Positions 50,945 through 59,973 are shown, counted from the stretch's first letter. The stretch: 59,973 nt of DNA from a virus (IMGVR_UViG_3300021185_001927:1-59973), one strand, 5' to 3'. Translations and numbers: made by a program. Notes: generated by a model from the letters alone, not told the origin.

Positions 50945-52030
50945 ATGACAAAATCAGTTAATGTATGGAGCGAATTTCAGCCCCTAAAAAGAGTAGTGCT
51001 AGGAGCACCGTTTCCACCTGAAACATTTGATTGGCACGAGGACGAAGAAACACGCAATGTAATGCGTCAAATCTTTAAAGAAACAGCCGAGGACATAGCA
51101 GTGCTGGAGGGAATATTAAAGGACAGAGGTATTGAAGTAGTACGTCCTAAAAATATATTTACAATCACAGGTGAAGAACAAATTAAATTACCATGGATGC
51201 ATTGTGGGTTTCCTAACCACCCATTAATGCCACGTGATACACTTATGCCTTATGGCAATAGTATATTTGAATGTTTTACAGGTAGCGATAATCGTTACTT
51301 TGAGAATCTCGCATATTACGATCATTGTAGTAAATGGTTTAGTGAAGGTGCAGATTGGGTTAGTATGCCAGGAGTATTAGTAGAAAGTGGTAAAAAATAT
51401 GACCACTTTGTAGATAATCATCGACTGCTTTATCATGCGGCTAACATGATAAAGTGTGGACGCCACGTTTTGTTTAGCCAACCCTATGAGGGAGACAATA
51501 AACGAGGCAGAGGTACGGAGCTGGGCCGTGAATGGATTCGTAGAGAAATAAAACTACGTTATCCAGATACAAAGTTTTTGGACATTCCAGTAGGAGGACA
51601 TATCGATGGTAAAATAGCATTGCTAAAACCTGGTGTGCTAATGACCTGGAATGCAAATTGGGTTCCTAAAGAAATGGAAGGTTGGCACATTATTGAAGTA
51701 GATGATGATTTTGACATGCCAGAAGATTTCCAACAAACTCGTAAGAAAAGATTCCACAAAGAATATGTAAGCAAGTGGTTAGAGCATTGGGTAGGTTGTC
51801 CAGACGAAAGTGTGTTTGATGTTAACGTACTATCACTAGATGAAAAGACGGTAATTTGTACAGGTAAAAATGAACAAGCATTTGCTGAAATGGAAGCACA
51901 TGGCATTGAACCAATATACTGGAACTTTAGACATCAGTATTTTTGGGATGGTGGCATACATTGTTTAACAAGTGATATTGTTAGAGAAGGTGGGCAGGAA
52001 GATTATATAACTAACAAAAGGTACTATTAA
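50945..52030 (+). CDS. Amidinotransferase (AGAT-like)
   Basis: A 361-residue guanidine-transfer enzyme of the arginine:glycine amidinotransferase family. VWSEFQPLKRVVLGAP (7-22) is the family start, GGHIDG (about 217-222) carries the catalytic His and Asp, and GGIHCLTSD near 335-343 the active Cys. It moves an amidino group from arginine to an amine, or acts as a deiminase. In a phage this is notable. The next gene overlaps its stop by one base. Confidence 0.85.
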   Translation: MTKSVNVWSEFQPLKRVVLGAPFPPETFDWHEDEETRNVMRQIFKETAEDIAVLEGILKDRGIEVVRPKNIFTITGEEQIKLPWMHCGFPNHPLMPRDTLMPYGNSIFECFTGSDNRYFENLAYYDHCSKWFSEGADWVSMPGVLVESGKKYDHFVDNHRLLYHAANMIKCGRHVLFSQPYEGDNKRGRGTELGREWIRREIKLRYPDTKFLDIPVGGHIDGKIALLKPGVLMTWNANWVPKEMEGWHIIEVDDDFDMPEDFQQTRKKRFHKEYVSKWLEHWVGCPDESVFDVNVLSLDEKTVICTGKNEQAFAEMEAHGIEPIYWNFRHQYFWDGGIHCLTSDIVREGGQEDYITNKRYY

Positions 52031-53079
52031 TGAGTTGGTACAAGAACCTACATAAATTACAACTTGACCCAACAAGTCATTGTAATGCAAGATGCGGTGC
52101 TTGTGCTAGAAATATATACGGTGGTGAAACTAGACACGACTTGGAATTAAAACATTTTGACTTAGAGTTATGGAAAAGAATAGCAATCGAAGACACTAAA
52201 GAGTGCTACATAAATCATTTAAGTCTAAATGGAAATTGGGGCGATGCTTTAATGCACCCAGATATAATAGAAATAATTGAAATTTGGAATACATATCATC
52301 CAGAAAGTGAAATGGCAATAGCAACAAATGGAAGCCTACGTAGTACAGAGTTTTGGAAAAAGTTAGCCAACGTACTAAGAAACACTCCTCGACATAGTCT
52401 TGAATTTTCAATGGATGGAATGGAAGATACACATCACATTTATAGAAGAAAAACATCACATTCAAAGTTAGTAGATAATATTAAAACTTTTGTAGATGCA
52501 GGTGGAACTGCAAACATATATATGACTTTATTCGAACACAACAAACACCAAATTAAAGAAGTAGCAAACTTATCTAAAGAATTAGGTGCTGATGGATTTT
52601 ATATAAGGCATAGTCATCGTAGTAAGATGAAAATTATAGACGGTGAAGAACGATACGATATAGAAGGTTATTTTCCAAAAATAATAAAAGGCTCTTTTAC
52701 TTTTCCAAAAAATAAAAAAATAAATAGTGATGCAAGAGATAGTAAAATACACATACAAAATAATGAAAAAATTAAACCAAATACAACAAGTAAATGTCCT
52801 TGGAAACAACAACACAAAGTACAAATTGATCCATGGGGAATAATATGGCCTTGTTGTTATGTAAGTAAGTATGGTGGTGGTGGGTCAATGACAGGTTTTA
52901 ATATGGACGAAATTTTTTCACCAGGCAATGATAATATTATTAATAATGTATTTGAACAAAATGATGTAAACAAGTATACCTTAAAAGAAATATTAGAAAA
53001 TAAATGGTTTAATACAACAGTAGATAATGCAATAGCAAAGTCTGAATGGAATATTTGCAATGAAACTTGCGGAATATAA
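52030..53079 (+). CDS. Radical SAM-SPASM protein 3 of accessory array
   Basis: A 349-residue GDP-type radical SAM enzyme. CNARCGACARN (18-28) is the core; LNGNWGDALMHPD (about 66-78) takes the GGEP site; DPWGIIWPCC near 268-277 and ICNETCGI at the end hold the SPASM-like cysteines. Tandem paralogue of the next gene (same CNARCGAC, GNWGD, DPWG, MEDTHHIYRRKT). SPASM enzymes modify peptides or proteins in known cases. Confidence 0.88.
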   Translation: MSWYKNLHKLQLDPTSHCNARCGACARNIYGGETRHDLELKHFDLELWKRIAIEDTKECYINHLSLNGNWGDALMHPDIIEIIEIWNTYHPESEMAIATNGSLRSTEFWKKLANVLRNTPRHSLEFSMDGMEDTHHIYRRKTSHSKLVDNIKTFVDAGGTANIYMTLFEHNKHQIKEVANLSKELGADGFYIRHSHRSKMKIIDGEERYDIEGYFPKIIKGSFTFPKNKKINSDARDSKIHIQNNEKIKPNTTSKCPWKQQHKVQIDPWGIIWPCCYVSKYGGGGSMTGFNMDEIFSPGNDNIINNVFEQNDVNKYTLKEILENKWFNTTVDNAIAKSEWNICNETCGI

Positions 53080-53088
53080 GGAATAACA

Positions 53089-54189
53089 ATGAATTGGTAT
53101 AGACAGATACATAAATTACAAATAGATATAACAAGTCATTGTAATGCTAGATGTGGTGCTTGTATAAGAAATATAAATGGAGGTGCAACTCATCCAGGTT
53201 TAAAACTAACCCATTTTGATGTAGATGTTTGGAAACGTATGGCTACCGAAGACACTAGAGGTTGGTGGGTTAGGCAGCTAACACTAAATGGAAATTGGGG
53301 CGATCCAATGATGCATCCTCATTTAGTAGAAATGTTAGAAATATGGATTACTGCTCACCCGGAAACTTTTATATCTATTGCAACAAATGGAAGTATGCGT
53401 AGCACTAAGTTTTGGTCAGACCTTGCTACAATATTACGTAAAGGATCTCATCACAAAGTTGATTTTGCAGTAGATGGAATGGAAGACACGCATCATATAT
53501 ACAGACGAAAAACTGTGTTTTCTAAACTAAAAGAAAACATAAAAGCATTTACAGATGCAAAAGGACAAGCAATTGCAGTAATGACAATGTTTGAACATAA
53601 CAAACATCAAATAGAAGAAGTAAAAGAATTGGCAAGAGAAGTAGGTTGCAAACACTTTATTGCAAGAAGAAGTCATAGTGATCATATGCTTATCGAAGAC
53701 GGTGACGAACAATACGAAATAAAAGGTTGGTATCCAACTGGAAATGGCGAGCATGTAATTGATAACGATACTCCGGAACTTGAACAAGACTTTCCCGAAA
53801 ACGAACATCCACTAAGTGTAAATAGAGACAGAATATGGATGAGAGCTAATGAACGTTTTGAAGAATTAAATGATAATCATATACCAAGTAAATGTCCTTG
53901 GAAAGATGAAGGGGAAGTACAAATAGACCCATGGGGTGTTGTATGGCCTTGTTGTCATGTAAGTTTATATGGCGGTGCTGGAGCATCAGAAAATATGTCT
54001 ATAAAATTAAACTTTAATGAAGAAGCTGAACAAACTAATTTTATCGAAGAAGGAAAAGAATCAAACAGTTTGCATAATAGATCGTTAAAAGATATATTAA
54101 ATAATCAATGGTATAATGATACACTTAATCATGCTATAAAAAATGCAGATTATGATGTGTGCAGACGTAGTTGTGGGATATGTAAATAA
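53089..54189 (+). CDS. Radical SAM-SPASM protein 4 of accessory array
   Basis: A 366-residue paralogue of the preceding gene. Core CNARCGACIRN (18-28), LNGNWGDPMMHPH (66-78), DPWGVVWPCC near 281-290 and CRRSCGIC at the end. An acidic insertion (about 235-265) sets it apart. Nine-base gap upstream with AGGAAT site; one-base overlap downstream. Confidence 0.88.
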   Translation: MNWYRQIHKLQIDITSHCNARCGACIRNINGGATHPGLKLTHFDVDVWKRMATEDTRGWWVRQLTLNGNWGDPMMHPHLVEMLEIWITAHPETFISIATNGSMRSTKFWSDLATILRKGSHHKVDFAVDGMEDTHHIYRRKTVFSKLKENIKAFTDAKGQAIAVMTMFEHNKHQIEEVKELAREVGCKHFIARRSHSDHMLIEDGDEQYEIKGWYPTGNGEHVIDNDTPELEQDFPENEHPLSVNRDRIWMRANERFEELNDNHIPSKCPWKDEGEVQIDPWGVVWPCCHVSLYGGAGASENMSIKLNFNEEAEQTNFIEEGKESNSLHNRSLKDILNNQWYNDTLNHAIKNADYDVCRRSCGICK

Positions 54190-55439
54190 TGTACGTTAAT
54201 CCAATGTTAAATGATACACGCTATCCAACGTGCTTGGCACCTTGGAATGCACTCACTATTAAATGGGGCGGTAATGTATTGCCTGACATTATATATAATG
54301 GCAAGTTTGGTAATATTACTAAACAAACATTACCAGAGTTATTGAACAGTGAAGAAGCAATAGCATTAAGAAAATCACATGCAAGTAGAATAGTACCAGA
54401 GGCTTGTTTGGCTTGTACTAAAAAAGAGCAAAGTGGTAAAAGTCGTAGAATGTATTTTTGGGATAAACTAGACGAAGATGTAAAGCGTGGTAGTATTAAA
54501 AACAGTGTAGACAGTAAACCTGATATACGCTACTTAGACTTTACTATCAGTAACAAATGTAACCTAGCGTGTATACATTGTAATCCATTTGTTAGCACAG
54601 GTTGGACTAAAGATGGAAAGAAACTAAACAAAGAGAAGCCTGATTACTGGAAGCAAGCACAAATCGGCTATCATGGAGTTGAAGACATGTCATTCCTTGA
54701 TAACTTGTTTGCTGATCCAGAATACTTTCGTAATTTACAATGGGTAGCATTAAGAGGTGGAGAACCTTTATATGATGAAAGTTGTAAAGCAATATTACAA
54801 TGGTTTATTGATCAAGGATTAGCAAAAAACATTATGCTAGATATTAGTACAAATGCAACTGTATTTGATAACGACTTCCAAGAAATATTTAAACATTTTA
54901 AACATATTGAATTGCTTATTAGTATTGAAGCAGTAGATGAATTATACAGTGTAGTACGTGGTGGATCGTATACATTTGAACAGTTAGAAGAAAACATAGA
55001 AAAGTTTTACACATACAATAATATTGAAGTTGTGTTTGCAGTAACAGTTATGCTAACAAATGTATTTGGATTAGATAAAGTATGGAACTGGTTTAAAGAA
55101 AAACACATGCATAGAGCAAGTATAAGCATGAGCAACGTAGTAGTAAATCCTACATACCTCAATATTGCATACATGCCGGAGGTGTTAAAGTATATTATGT
55201 ATGATAAATTACTACAGATACCAGATCAAAGCATTTGGCCTAAAGGAAGTTATCATGCAGATGAGATACATTATCAAACAGGTATCCATGCTATTAGAGA
55301 TGGATTACAAGTCGAAGTAGATGAAGTAGAACAAGAAAAGCAATGGAAGTGGTTTGTTAAGTATACGAAAGACTTAGACAGATTACGTGGCACAGATACA
55401 TTTGCACTAATAAAGGAATTAAAATTATACAATGAGTAA
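54189..55439 (+). CDS. Radical SAM protein 5, N-terminal Cys pair lost
   Basis: A 416-residue radical SAM enzyme of the twitch-like type. Core CNLACIHCNPF (about 119-129), RGGEPLY near 181; CLAPW and CLAC (about 15 and 73) remain. Where the paralogues have a CC pair (PCC, RVCC, RLCC) this protein reads GGNVLPDIIYN, so that auxiliary-cluster site is missing. Ends LDRLRGTDTFALIKEL, like the others. Overlaps the PLP gene by 8 bases. Confidence 0.85.
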   Translation: MYVNPMLNDTRYPTCLAPWNALTIKWGGNVLPDIIYNGKFGNITKQTLPELLNSEEAIALRKSHASRIVPEACLACTKKEQSGKSRRMYFWDKLDEDVKRGSIKNSVDSKPDIRYLDFTISNKCNLACIHCNPFVSTGWTKDGKKLNKEKPDYWKQAQIGYHGVEDMSFLDNLFADPEYFRNLQWVALRGGEPLYDESCKAILQWFIDQGLAKNIMLDISTNATVFDNDFQEIFKHFKHIELLISIEAVDELYSVVRGGSYTFEQLEENIEKFYTYNNIEVVFAVTVMLTNVFGLDKVWNWFKEKHMHRASISMSNVVVNPTYLNIAYMPEVLKYIMYDKLLQIPDQSIWPKGSYHADEIHYQTGIHAIRDGLQVEVDEVEQEKQWKWFVKYTKDLDRLRGTDTFALIKELKLYNE

Positions 55440-56337
55440 CCCAGATTTTGGAAAGACAGGAAACAGTGTATGGAACCAACCATACATGGATCACCTCAAT
55501 GAAACATTCTTTCCTAACATAGATATATCAACACTGGCAGACGAATCTAACATAATGTTAGACAGATATCAAGGCTGGATTGAAAGCAGTAAACTAAACA
55601 ACTTTACTGGACTAGATGCATTTCCTTATAGGTTTGCAAGTGTAGGTACTACACAAACGCTAGACTGGTGGCACTACTATTGTTCAGTGAACAACCTTAA
55701 CCTCAAAACATTTAGAGGTGAGTATCCATATAACAGAGACGCATTGTTACACACAAATTTAGAATGGGGCGACAGTATTGATGACAAAGGATTAACACAA
55801 GGCGATGCAGTATTAGTAAGTGTACCATTCAGTGGTACTGGTAGAGTTCCAGAGCGTTTTGATGATATGATTAAAATATGTAATCAACTAAACATTCCAG
55901 TGTTGGTTGATTGTGCATGGTTTGGTACTTGCTTTGACATAGATATAAACTTAGACGAGCCTTGTATTAAAATGGTAGCATTTAGTACTACCAAAGGATT
56001 AAGTTGTGGTAATTGGCGTGCGGGTATTACATTCTCACGCATCAACGAAGGTAGCCTAGAAGTGCAAACAGATTGGAATCATGGAAACCATCTCAACACT
56101 GCAATTGCTAATAGGCTTATGGAAAAGTTTTCACCAGATACTATTCCTAAAAAGTATATGGACTCACATGTAGCAATATGCGATCATTATGGATTTGAAA
56201 TGACAAACACCATACACATTGCACTAGCACCTAGACATACAGAATATGATGAGTTTCACAGAGATGGAATATACAACAGAATTAATATTTCAAAAGCATT
56301 AAAGCGTTATAAAAACAAAGGAACCTTTTATGAATAG
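55432..56337 (+). CDS. PLP-dependent aminotransferase-like protein
   Basis: A 301-residue fold-type I PLP protein. VLVDCAWFG (about 162-170) holds the Asp that binds PLP nitrogen, and STTKGLSCG near 184-192 the Lys for the Schiff base. Usual class I/V enzymes have about 380-420 residues, so this is shortened. An amino or keto group on the pathway product could be its target. Sits between two radical SAM genes in overlapping frames. Confidence 0.65.
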   Translation: MSNPDFGKTGNSVWNQPYMDHLNETFFPNIDISTLADESNIMLDRYQGWIESSKLNNFTGLDAFPYRFASVGTTQTLDWWHYYCSVNNLNLKTFRGEYPYNRDALLHTNLEWGDSIDDKGLTQGDAVLVSVPFSGTGRVPERFDDMIKICNQLNIPVLVDCAWFGTCFDIDINLDEPCIKMVAFSTTKGLSCGNWRAGITFSRINEGSLEVQTDWNHGNHLNTAIANRLMEKFSPDTIPKKYMDSHVAICDHYGFEMTNTIHIALAPRHTEYDEFHRDGIYNRINISKALKRYKNKGTFYE

Positions 56338-57472
56338 GCTACCTGCTAACGCATGTGCTTATCCATTTAAAGCAGAAATGCTTATGCATGGACAACCTGC
56401 AACTCCGTGTTGTAGATTCCATACAAGATTTTTGCCAGACGATAAAAGTTTTACTGAAATACGTGAAACTATGATGCGTAATGAATGGCACCCAGGTTGT
56501 TATAAATGTAAGTCAGATGAAGAAGTAAAAGGTAGCAGTATGAGAACTGATGCAGATGAATTCTTTGATGACTTTACAGATACAGTACGTTTAGAGTATT
56601 TAGAAATAACTGTAGGTAGACTTTGCAACTTAGCATGTTTAAGTTGTGGAGCAGAGTTTAGTCATACATGGGACAAGGATGAACTTGCATTGGGTATAAG
56701 TGACGAGGCCAAAATTGAGAAGTTAAAAGAAGTACAAGAATATGATTTAGATAATTTAGATTTAGACAAACTAAAGCATGTTAAGTTTATTAAAGTAACA
56801 GGTGGCGAGCCGTTCTTACATAGACAGTTTTTAAACCTAGTTGTTAGACTAGCAGACAGTGGAATAGCAGAACAGATTGACTTAGAGATATTTACGAACT
56901 GTACATGGTTTCCAAAGAAACTTGAGCTTGATGCATTGTTAAAATTTAAGCGTATACAACTAAGTCCTAGTATTGATGGTGTAGGCACTACAAACGACCT
57001 TCTACGTTACCCTAGTAAGTGGGAAAATATAGAAGCTACACTTGACAAGTGGATAGAAGTAAAAGACGCTACAGGACGCTTAAAAATAGCTACAGCCACC
57101 ACTGTAAGCGTTATTAACGCTCCACAGCTACATGAGTTTATACATTGGGCAAGAGTGCATAAAGGCATAGGAGTAATGCTACAAACAGTATATGAACCTC
57201 ATTATTTAAGTGTAGAGCATTGGGGCAACGCATATAGGAAATTATTAAAATTAACAGTAGACCAACAATACATGGGTTTTAATAAAAATGAAAGTAAATT
57301 TAGTGCTAGTTATAAATTATTAAATAACTTATGTTCAGTAGTAACTAACGCACAACAAGATAAGACAAAAGATTATATTGTGGAATTAAAAAGAATATTA
57401 GCACACAGAGGCCAAGACATAAGCATGGCTCCTAAGTTTGCAAATATATTAAGGCACATGAATTATGATTGA
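56330..57472 (+). CDS. Twitch-type radical SAM protein 6 of accessory array
   Basis: A 380-residue radical SAM enzyme. ACAYPF and TPCCRF (about 7-26), CYKC (about 58-61), core CNLACLSC (about 98-105), TGGEPFL near 157. Overlaps both neighbours by 8 bases. Acidic middle helices (KLKEVQEYDLDNLDLD). Confidence 0.85.
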   Translation: MNRLPANACAYPFKAEMLMHGQPATPCCRFHTRFLPDDKSFTEIRETMMRNEWHPGCYKCKSDEEVKGSSMRTDADEFFDDFTDTVRLEYLEITVGRLCNLACLSCGAEFSHTWDKDELALGISDEAKIEKLKEVQEYDLDNLDLDKLKHVKFIKVTGGEPFLHRQFLNLVVRLADSGIAEQIDLEIFTNCTWFPKKLELDALLKFKRIQLSPSIDGVGTTNDLLRYPSKWENIEATLDKWIEVKDATGRLKIATATTVSVINAPQLHEFIHWARVHKGIGVMLQTVYEPHYLSVEHWGNAYRKLLKLTVDQQYMGFNKNESKFSASYKLLNNLCSVVTNAQQDKTKDYIVELKRILAHRGQDISMAPKFANILRHMNYD

Positions 57473-58703
57473 TAAAGAAAAATTAAAACAAAGTAGCACA
57501 TTTTGTATGTTACCGTTCATGCACATTTACGGAACAGCAGGAGGTGACATAGTGCCGTGCTGTGAAGCACAAGAAGTACCATTGAATGATCCAGGTGAGA
57601 CAGCTCTTGAAAGCTGGAACAATGAAAACTATAAAGAGCTAAGACGAGCTTTGGCCAAGGACGAAAGACCAGAACGCTGTGCAGTGTGCTGGCATAACGA
57701 GGATAGTGGGATAGTAAGCAATCGTCAACAATGGGAACAAGACAACTGGAATGAATTTGCTGATATTATTGAAGTGAATGATGACTACAGTGTAAACAAT
57801 CCACCTATATGGATTGAACTTAAAGTAAGTAATTTTTGTAACTTAAAGTGTATAATGTGTAGCACACATAGTTCTTATAAACGTGTAAAGGACTTAGACA
57901 TTATAACAAAGTACCAAGATAGTGGACACGAAACAAGATTACTTAGACCAACTACTTTGTTTGACTCTTTAAATGAGTGGCCAGAATTATGGGAACATGT
58001 ACACACCTTACAGTTTACAGGTGGTGAGCCTATTATTAATCAAGAACACTATGATTTGTTAGAGTCAATTCCACAACATTTAAAGCATAAAATAAAATTA
58101 CGTTATGCTAGTAATTTAAGTCATATAAAATTTAAAAAGTATGATCTAGTTAAAATTTGGAATGAATTTAAAACTGTTAATATTAAAATAAGTATGGACG
58201 GTGTAGGAGATGTGTATAACTTTATCCGTCAAGATGGTGATTGGGATAATGTATATGCTAACATGATGGTACTTGACAGTGAGCCAACAATAGACGTGGC
58301 AGCTGGTATTACAATTCAAGCTCATAATATATACCATATGCCTGAGTTCTATGCTTTTTGGAAAAACAGTGATGTTAAACTTAGGTTCATTACTGCTAAT
58401 ATTTTACAAACACCAAGATACTTAGCACCAAGTGTATGGCCAGAAGAATACAGAGAAGCCATTATTAATAAACTAAAGGGTGCTTTAGATGAACATCCTG
58501 AAATGCAAAAATTCATTACGTATATGGAAAACAATCAACCTAATATACGTGACTATGCAAAGATGAGAAAGTATAACAGAGATATAGAAGCACGATATCC
58601 AAAAGAAGTAACGTTAGCATCAATGCTTGACAAACACTTAAACATGCAACCAGAGAATATGGAAGCAGTGCATAATAGATTATTGAAAGCAGAAAATAAA
58701 TGA
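57465..58703 (+). CDS. Twitch-type radical SAM protein 7 of accessory array
   Basis: A 412-residue radical SAM enzyme. FCMLPF and VPCCEA (about 12-30), CAVC (about 67-70), core CNLKCIMC (about 124-131), TGGEPII near 185. QQWEQDNWNEF stretch shared with the copies at 46703 and 48695. Ends the array, with an ATGA overlap to a small gene. Confidence 0.86.
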   Translation: MIDKEKLKQSSTFCMLPFMHIYGTAGGDIVPCCEAQEVPLNDPGETALESWNNENYKELRRALAKDERPERCAVCWHNEDSGIVSNRQQWEQDNWNEFADIIEVNDDYSVNNPPIWIELKVSNFCNLKCIMCSTHSSYKRVKDLDIITKYQDSGHETRLLRPTTLFDSLNEWPELWEHVHTLQFTGGEPIINQEHYDLLESIPQHLKHKIKLRYASNLSHIKFKKYDLVKIWNEFKTVNIKISMDGVGDVYNFIRQDGDWDNVYANMMVLDSEPTIDVAAGITIQAHNIYHMPEFYAFWKNSDVKLRFITANILQTPRYLAPSVWPEEYREAIINKLKGALDEHPEMQKFITYMENNQPNIRDYAKMRKYNRDIEARYPKEVTLASMLDKHLNMQPENMEAVHNRLLKAENK

Positions 58704-58876
58704 ATCGTAAATTAAAAATTAGTGGCGCTGAAGTGCCTGCATACGACATAGCAATTATATTAAAAGTAGCGACTAAATGTCCTGGAAAATGGAAACTAAC
58801 AGACATGGAAACTGGAGAGGAATATATTGGACAATTACCCACTGAAGAAGATACACATCACTGGAAAAAAATATAG
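58700..58876 (+). CDS. Small protein, 58 aa
   Basis: A 58-residue protein, below usual size limits. N-terminal basic part (MNRKLKISGAEVPAYD), a single Cys in ATKCPGKWK, then an acidic, His-containing end (EEDTHHWKK). Starts in the radical SAM stop and its stop abuts the next ATG. Function unknown; tight coupling to the array suggests a role there. Confidence 0.6.
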   Translation: MNRKLKISGAEVPAYDIAIILKVATKCPGKWKLTDMETGEEYIGQLPTEEDTHHWKKI

Positions 58877-59161
58877 ATGATTAAAGTTTTCTTTATAGCA
58901 AAAATGAAATCACCAATGCCAAGTGAGTATTTACAGATGAGTAAAAAGATGAGAGAACTAGCAGAAGCTCATCCTGGCTTTATAGATATTACTAGTGAAG
59001 AACATGGTGACATTGAGATTACTATTAGTAGTTGGCGTAGTAAAGAAGATGTAATGGATTGGGCCAATAACCCAGAACATATGAAAGCAAAACAAAGATC
59101 AAAGGAATGGTACGAATGGGTACGAGGAATACATGTAGAGGCAGTAGATGAAAAAAGGTGA
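58877..59161 (+). CDS. Antibiotic biosynthesis monooxygenase-like (ABM) protein
   Basis: A 94-residue ferredoxin-like protein. AHPGFIDITSEEHGDIEITISSWRSKEDVMDWANNPEH is the ABM pattern (Gly-Phe-hydrophobic, SSW, W, HMKAK). ABM proteins are cofactor-free oxygenases, haem-binding or dimeric sensors. It follows the radical SAM array and overlaps the last gene by 14 bases. Confidence 0.72.
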   Translation: MIKVFFIAKMKSPMPSEYLQMSKKMRELAEAHPGFIDITSEEHGDIEITISSWRSKEDVMDWANNPEHMKAKQRSKEWYEWVRGIHVEAVDEKR

Positions 59162-59973
59162 AAAAGATTGGGATTATCAATTCGTAAGTGATTGCGAAAT
59201 TGTAAATGTTTTTATACCAAAGAACACACATCTTAGTGGCTATGAAGAATTAAAACAAAAACTACAAATGCTACAACAAGTAGAATGTGATAATCACTTG
59301 ACATCAAGTATAGTTAACTTGTATAATACTAGTAGCATTAGTTGGATAGAACATGTTAGAAAAATGGGACACAAGTATGTTGCATTTTGGTTTGATGGAT
59401 GTTGGCCTAAAACAGATGGAATTGAAAAGAAAATATTAACTTATATAAATCGCTTAGAAAAAAATGATTGGATTACAGCAGTACATCCAAAGTATGTGGA
59501 TAGTTTAATGTTATTAAACATAGATGAATTCATAGCCTGGCCTGCCAAAGCACCAAACTTTGGAAGGTATGACTTTTGGGCTGAAAATTGGCTAGGAGAT
59601 TCAACAGTAGAATTAAGTAAAACTATAGAAAGAAACATTGTAGTGGGTGCTCCAAGAACAGATCCAGTTAACTTTTTAAATGGATTAATGAACAAAAAGT
59701 ATACTGATCATACGATAGCAAGAGGGGCCAGAGTTATTATTAAACGTAAGAATATACCCAGTAGTCCTATCTATTTTGTTAATACAGAGCCCAGTAGTCC
59801 TACAGTAGCAGACCCTATAAAAAACAGTATATTTGAGCAATATGTGGGTGCTACAGCCGGGTTTAAACTGCTATATTACGCTTATACGTACGGTTTAGAT
59901 ATAGACAGTACAAAGTTCGTATGGTACGATTTCGACGCTTACAGCGTTAAATTTAAGCGTCTAATGGTGGAAA
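59148..59973 (+). CDS. Partial gene cut by window end
   Basis: Open frame from ATG 59148 to the last base (275 codons, no stop). The protein alternates strands and helices (SWIEHVRKMGHKYVAFWFDGCW; NDWITAVHPKYVDSLMLL; FVWYDFDAYSVKFKRLMVE). The layout resembles the unassigned second half of the protein at 19297, but only loosely. Function unknown. The gene continues beyond the window. Confidence 0.65.
   Translation, partial: MKKGEKDWDYQFVSDCEIVNVFIPKNTHLSGYEELKQKLQMLQQVECDNHLTSSIVNLYNTSSISWIEHVRKMGHKYVAFWFDGCWPKTDGIEKKILTYINRLEKNDWITAVHPKYVDSLMLLNIDEFIAWPAKAPNFGRYDFWAENWLGDSTVELSKTIERNIVVGAPRTDPVNFLNGLMNKKYTDHTIARGARVIIKRKNIPSSPIYFVNTEPSSPTVADPIKNSIFEQYVGATAGFKLLYYAYTYGLDIDSTKFVWYDFDAYSVKFKRLMVE

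Noticed and set aside
59298-59327. TTGACA with TATAAT at 18-base spacing
   Set aside because: Lies inside an open coding frame with no gene start following; taken as chance in AT-rich DNA.
1-59973. tRNA genes, integrase, insertion sequences
   Set aside because: Looked for in the gaps; none holds a cloverleaf, transposase or att-like repeat.

Overview
The window reads as part of the genome of a tailed phage of the T4-like marine myovirus kind (cyanophage/pelagiphage-like), not a bacterial chromosome. The grounds are: about 90 tightly packed genes, all but one on the + strand, mostly with 1-20 base gaps or ATGA overlaps; strongly AT-rich DNA; many proteins under 120 residues; a T4 gp45-like sliding clamp, a T4 RNase H-like 5'-3' exonuclease, a DexA-like exonuclease, ThyX and thymidine kinase; and strong TTGACA-N16/17-TATAAT promoters alongside TATAAATA-type boxes like T4 late promoters. 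No capsid, portal, terminase, tRNA, CRISPR or insertion sequence is visible, and no gene-free stretch reaches 300 bases. The host is not determinable from the sequence; a marine proteobacterium is only a guess.

Layout. 1-4.0 kb: three exported or membrane proteins, including a 963-residue Cys-repeat/acidic-repeat protein, closed by a terminator. 4.0-10.5 kb: glycosyltransferase-like, methyltransferase-like, cupin, sulfotransferase-like and two radical SAM genes. 10.5-21.3 kb: exonuclease, sliding clamp, DpdA-like transglycosylase, PTPS-like protein, sugar enzymes, FolE, phosphoribosyltransferase and a probable 2-oxoglutarate oxygenase. 21.3-36.7 kb: a subtilase with an autotransporter-like C terminus, thymidine kinase, a split radical SAM gene, APS kinase-like, nucleotide-sugar dehydrogenase, QueD, QueE, MetK, RNase H-like nuclease, phosphomannomutase and many small proteins. 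36.7-46.6 kb: ThyX, a methyltransferase, an HtrA-like protease behind a start-codon-sequestering hairpin, a MoxR/VWA pair, a possible polysaccharide lyase, conserved small phage proteins and a sulfotransferase. 46.7-60 kb: an accessory block with seven radical SAM genes, a nucleoside-phosphorylase/MTAN-like enzyme, an amidinotransferase, a PLP aminotransferase-like protein, a possible 2OG oxygenase (the only minus-strand gene) and an ABM-like protein. The window ends inside a gene.

How it may fit together. FolE, QueD and QueE make the 7-deazaguanine precursor CDG; DpdA-like enzymes insert 7-deazaguanines into DNA, so the phage probably protects its genome with modified guanine (QueC is not in the window). 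Eleven radical SAM loci consume SAM and release 5'-deoxyadenosine or methionine; a full-length SAM synthetase and an MTAN-like nucleosidase would feed and clear such reactions. The most unusual part is the 46.7-58.7 kb array, which looks like an undescribed phage biosynthetic or modification pathway; its product cannot be read from the sequence.
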